This document shows positions 6,927 through 9,056 of a stretch of DNA of 9,056 bases, piece by piece (within the stretch, counting starts at the first letter, position 1; every line of letters starts with the position of its first letter). Origin of the DNA: an uncultured Chloroflexota bacterium (lineage in GTDB: Bacteria > Chloroflexota > Limnocylindria > Limnocylindrales > Limnocylindraceae); NCBI GenBank assembly GCA_903851225.1, contig CAINNT010000063.1:1-9056 (forward strand), read 5' to 3'. Both the position numbers and the translations under genes were made by a program. The notes beneath the pieces were generated by a model. That model ran no database searches and had not been told where the DNA came from. It saw nothing but the letters and a program-made list of their open reading frames with translations.

Positions 6927-7181
6927 ATGAGCGACGCCAAGAAGATCACCGTATACGGCGCAGATTGGTGCAGCGACTGCACGCGATCCAAGGGCTACCT
7001 CGACGCACATCAGGTTCCCTATACCTATGTGGATGTAGATGCCGACGCGGCGGCCAAGGAGATGATCGAGACGCTGACTGGCGCGAAGTCGATCCCCGTG
7101 ATCATCTTTGAAGATGGTTCGTACCTGATCGAGCCATCCAACGCGGAGCTCGGCGCGAAGGCCGGCGTTCTGCAGAGCTAG
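6927..7181 (+). CDS. Glutaredoxin-like (mycoredoxin-type) thiol oxidoreductase
   Basis: 84 residues, a single thioredoxin fold of glutaredoxin size. It reduces disulfides or mixed disulfides with a low-molecular-weight thiol in the cytoplasm. The active site is WCSDC with C15 and C18; the cis-proline is P57 in KSIPVI, followed by FEDGSYLIEPSNAEL, which resembles the DG..L..PS block of actinobacterial mycoredoxins and differs from classical GrxA/GrxC. Whether the thiol partner is mycothiol, bacillithiol or glutathione cannot be told from the sequence. It starts 5 bases after the 10-helix membrane gene with a strong ribosome binding site over that gene's stop codon, so the two form an operon. 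Its TAG stop shares CTAG with the stop of the convergent HAD gene. Confidence 0.94.
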   Translation: MSDAKKITVYGADWCSDCTRSKGYLDAHQVPYTYVDVDADAAAKEMIETLTGAKSIPVIIFEDGSYLIEPSNAELGAKAGVLQS

Positions 7182-7201
7182 CGCGCGGCGAGCGGTAGCT
7201 C
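7175..7201 (+). terminator. Weak inverted repeat at the glutaredoxin/HAD junction
   Basis: GAGCTA (7175-7180) and TAGCTC (7196-7201) are inverted repeats with a 15-base spacer, spanning both stop codons. Six pairs, a long loop and no T-run make this a weak terminator candidate that could be chance. Confidence 0.2.
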
Positions 7202-7855
7202 GTCGAGGCTCGTTAGCACCACGTCGGCAATCTCGGCGGCGCCCGCCGAAGACGGCGCTCCAGGAAGCGGCACGACGACCACGCTCATCCCCGCGGCCTT
7301 GCCGGCGCGTGCGCCAGCGAGCGAATCTTCAATGGCGAGCGAACGCTCAGGCGCAATGTTGATGCGGCGACACGCTTCAAGATAGACGTCGGGGAGCGGC
7401 TTCCCCCCGGCAACCTCGTCGCAGCTCACGTAGGTGTGCACGACGTCGGCGAGTTCGAGGATCTCGATGAGCGTGGCGATGATGCTGCGCGGGCTCCCCG
7501 ACGCAATGGCGACAGGGCCGCGCGCGGCGGCGCGTCGCACGGCGGCAACACCAGCACGGATGACCTCCACCCGGCCAGAGCGATAGAGCGCCTCGAGTCG
7601 GTTGATGGTTCGCGTCGCGATCTCGTTGGCATCAGGATGCCCGAGGATCTCGGCCATGGCGCTGCCCCACTGGTGGGTGTTCGCGCCGTAGAAGCGATGG
7701 AAGTCCTCTTCGACCAGCCGTCCACCGACCTCAGAGGCGATGGCAAAGCGCGCCTCGGCCCAGAGCGGCTCCGTATCGCAGAGCACCCCATCCAAATCGA
7801 AGACGACCCCATCAGGGTTCAGCACATACGGTGGGAGGGTCGGGTCTGCAGGCAT
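7178..7855 (-). CDS. HAD-superfamily hydrolase (beta-phosphoglucomutase / sugar-phosphatase-like)
   Basis: 225 residues, typical of subfamily IA HAD enzymes. Motif I is VVFDLDG with nucleophile D20 and acid/base D22; the alpha-helical cap covers about 28-95; motif II is IASGSP with S119; motif III is GGKPLPDVY with K152; motif IV is AIEDSLAGARAG with E176 and D177 for Mg. FDLDGVL.DTEPLW and GIED-type motif IV are the pattern of beta-phosphoglucomutase-like phosphatases, so the likely chemistry is phosphate transfer or hydrolysis on a small sugar phosphate; the exact substrate is unknown. A link to glucan breakdown through glucose phosphates is possible but is inference. The ATG at 7855 has a TACCCT box ending 7 bases upstream and no Shine-Dalgarno sequence. 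It diverges from the FemAB gene (35-base gap), and its stop overlaps the glutaredoxin stop. Confidence 0.93.
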   Translation of the reverse strand: MPADPTLPPYVLNPDGVVFDLDGVLCDTEPLWAEARFAIASEVGGRLVEEDFHRFYGANTHQWGSAMAEILGHPDANEIATRTINRLEALYRSGRVEVIRAGVAAVRRAAARGPVAIASGSPRSIIATLIEILELADVVHTYVSCDEVAGGKPLPDVYLEACRRINIAPERSLAIEDSLAGARAGKAAGMSVVVVPLPGAPSSAGAAEIADVVLTSLDELPLAAR

Positions 7856-7862
7856 AGGCGCA

Positions 7863-7868
7863 AGGGTA
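7863..7868 (-). promoter_or_regulatory. Putative -10 box TACCCT of the HAD gene
   Basis: TACCCT on the minus strand ends 7 bases before the ATG at 7855. It is the mirror image of the box at 7879-7884 that faces the opposite way. Confidence 0.5.
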
Positions 7869-7878
7869 GCGGGGCGCG

Positions 7879-7884
7879 TACCCT
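7879..7884 (+). promoter_or_regulatory. Putative -10 box TACCCT of the FemAB gene
   Basis: TACCCT ends 6 bases before the ATG at 7891 with no Shine-Dalgarno sequence between. The position a -35 would take (about 7856-7861) lies just beyond the mirrored box of the HAD gene and next to its start codon, so the two promoters overlap completely. Confidence 0.5.
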
Positions 7885-7890
7885 ACGCGC

Positions 7891-8961
7891 ATGAGTCCTG
7901 TCGTCCGAGAAGAGCCGAGTGCCTGGGGCGCACGACTTCGCGCCGCCGCCGCGGCTGGCGAACTTTTCGACCTCCCCTTTGTGCAGCAGCCCGCCTGGTC
8001 CGCATCGAAAGCGCTCACGGGCTGGGAGTCGGTGTGCCTTGTCGCGCACGATGGTGCTGCATGGGCCGGCGCACAGTTCCTCATCCGACGGCTCCCCGCT
8101 GGACTTGGCCGCATCGCCTACTCACCGCGGGGCCCGCTGGTTGTTGCGCCGAACGAGGGGGTAGCAAGGACGCTGCGCGCCGACTTGCTGCGCGGACTCT
8201 CTGAGCTTCGACGTGACGGCGTCACACTCGTACGTCTCGAGCCAGGAGAGAGCACACCGCTCGCTGACGATGCCGATCACGTACATCCAGCCGACGGGCT
8301 GAGCGAGACCCTGCGCGCACCCTGGATAGCTGCCGCCACCGCATCGCGCATCACGTTGCACCGTGCACGACCAGTTCAGCCGTCGACTAGCCGACGCATT
8401 GACCTCTCGACTGGTATGGAGAACGTGCGCGCCGCTTGGCGCAGCAAGTGGCGCCAGTACGCGAGGCACGCTACGGAGGCGGGTGTGACCGTACGTGCCG
8501 TTGGCGCGGACGGCGCCGTTGCGCTCTACACCGCCATGACCGCAATCTCGGGGCGCACCGGCGTGAAGACGCGCAGCAGTGCTGCGTTTGCGCACATCGT
8601 TGACGCATTCAACGGTGAGGCGGAGATTCTCCTTGCCGAATCACCGTCGGGCGAAACGCTCGGTGCGCTGCTGCTCATCACCACACCAACGACAACGACC
8701 GAACTCTTTGGCGGCGCAACAGATGCCGGAAACGAGTTGCGCGCACCCTATGCGCTGAAGGTTGCAGCGATTGAGCGTGCCGTAGAACGGGGAAGTGCCA
8801 CCTACGACATGTGGGGAATCTCGACGTCAGGCATCGCGCATTTCAAGGCCGGTTGGGGCGGTGCGCCGGTTGTCTACCCTGGCGCGCTTGATGTGGATCT
8901 TGATCCGCTCCGCGGACCGCTGGTGCGTCTCGCGCTCCGCCTGCGCGGATTCGGCGCTTAA
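7891..8961 (+). CDS. FemAB-family peptidoglycan bridge aminoacyltransferase
   Basis: 356 residues with two GNAT-like halves, as in FemA/FemB/FemX/MurM. These enzymes use aminoacyl-tRNA to add amino acids to the side chain of the lipid-linked peptidoglycan precursor at the inner membrane face. The first half shows FVQQPAWSASK (30-40), AGAQFLIRRLP (59-69) and the aromatic-Pro-Arg-Gly block YSPRGPLV (77-84). The second half starts near QPSTSRRIDLS (163-173), followed by a basic segment WRSKWRQYARHATEAGV (183-199), then YDMWGI (305-310) and HFKAGWGG (317-324), which match the family's C-terminal signature. No signal peptide is seen. Which amino acid and lipid II position are used cannot be inferred, and distant members transfer to other acceptors. 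The start follows from the -10 box 6 bases upstream. It diverges from the HAD gene, and its TAA stop shares TTAA with a convergent gene. Confidence 0.9.
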   Translation: MSPVVREEPSAWGARLRAAAAAGELFDLPFVQQPAWSASKALTGWESVCLVAHDGAAWAGAQFLIRRLPAGLGRIAYSPRGPLVVAPNEGVARTLRADLLRGLSELRRDGVTLVRLEPGESTPLADDADHVHPADGLSETLRAPWIAAATASRITLHRARPVQPSTSRRIDLSTGMENVRAAWRSKWRQYARHATEAGVTVRAVGADGAVALYTAMTAISGRTGVKTRSSAAFAHIVDAFNGEAEILLAESPSGETLGALLLITTPTTTTELFGGATDAGNELRAPYALKVAAIERAVERGSATYDMWGISTSGIAHFKAGWGGAPVVYPGALDVDLDPLRGPLVRLALRLRGFGA

Positions 8962-9056
8962 GCCGAGGGGCGAATCGCTCGGCTCGCCACGAGGGTGAGC
9001 AGGCCATCGGCAAGGACCAGACCCCAGATCAGCTGCGGCGCTCCGTTCACGAGGAG
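8958..9056 (-). CDS. C-terminal end of a probable membrane protein, start beyond window
   Basis: Only the last 32 codons are inside the window. They encode one hydrophobic helix (about LIWGLVLADGLLTLVASRA) and a short basic tail IRPSA, then TAA, which reads as the final transmembrane segment of a membrane protein ending in the cytoplasm. Support comes from the clean frame across 99 bases, the amphipathic end and the stop placement: its TAA overlaps the FemAB TAA exactly as the other two convergent pairs overlap. No family can be assigned from so short a piece. Confidence 0.6.
   Translation of the reverse strand, partial: LLVNGAPQLIWGLVLADGLLTLVASRAIRPSA
8961..8984 (+). terminator. Possible stem-loop after the FemAB gene
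   Basis: AGCCGAG (8961-8967) pairs with CTCGGCT (8978-8984) around a 10-base loop and starts on the last base of the plus-strand stop codon. No T-run follows. It lies inside the end of the minus-strand partial gene. Confidence 0.3.

Noticed and set aside
1..9056. Mobile element, CRISPR array, toxin-antitoxin, phage defence cluster or RNA gene
   Set aside because: No transposase, integrase, spaced direct repeats, tRNA-like cloverleaf or defence motif was seen, and every frame with protein-like character is a metabolic, housekeeping or membrane gene.

Overview
The window is GC-rich bacterial chromosome that is almost entirely coding. Nine protein genes, two of them cut by the window edges, leave about 172 non-coding bases (about 2 %). 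The gaps are 1904-1947, 4908-4928, 5400-5409, 5803-5859, 6922-6926 and 7856-7890. No stretch over 300 bases lacks a gene. I saw no tRNA, rRNA, CRISPR array, insertion sequence or phage gene. The mix suggests a compact genome of the Chloroflexota or a related Terrabacteria lineage such as Actinobacteria: an amylase of a type I associate with Chloroflexota-like genomes, a prokaryotic glycogen debranching enzyme, a mycoredoxin-like glutaredoxin, a FemAB transferase, and apparently leaderless genes. This placement is inference from protein flavour, not a database result.

Layout. 1-1903 (-): a GH13 alpha-amylase-type enzyme whose C-terminus lies outside the window. 1948-2763 (+): an 8-helix membrane protein of unknown function, divergent from the amylase. 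2760-4907 (-): glycogen debranching enzyme, directly behind 4929-5399 (-) greA, which is directly behind 5410-5802 (-), a small 4-helix membrane protein. 5860-6921 (+): a 10-helix membrane protein followed 5 bases later by 6927-7181 (+), a glutaredoxin. 7178-7855 (-): a HAD phosphatase or phosphoglucomutase-like enzyme. 7891-8961 (+): a FemAB-type peptidoglycan bridge aminoacyltransferase. 8958-9056 (-): the last 32 codons of another probable membrane protein.

How the genes work together. The amylase-type enzyme and the debranching enzyme both act on alpha-glucans, so glycogen or maltodextrin turnover is the clearest shared theme. The HAD enzyme could act on a sugar phosphate, but that is only a possibility. 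GreA (transcript cleavage), the glutaredoxin (thiol redox) and FemAB (cell wall) are unrelated housekeeping functions. The membrane proteins are unassigned.

The most notable content is architectural. Nearly every first gene of a transcription unit has a TAnnCT hexamer ending 6-8 bases before its start codon and no Shine-Dalgarno sequence, the signature of leaderless mRNAs. The one clear Shine-Dalgarno sequence sits before the internal operon gene (glutaredoxin). All three tail-to-tail gene pairs overlap by exactly four bases, CTAG, CTAG and TTAA, in which a palindrome supplies both stop codons. No gene here ends in TGA. I found no convincing new multi-gene system; the leads are these patterns and the unassigned membrane proteins.
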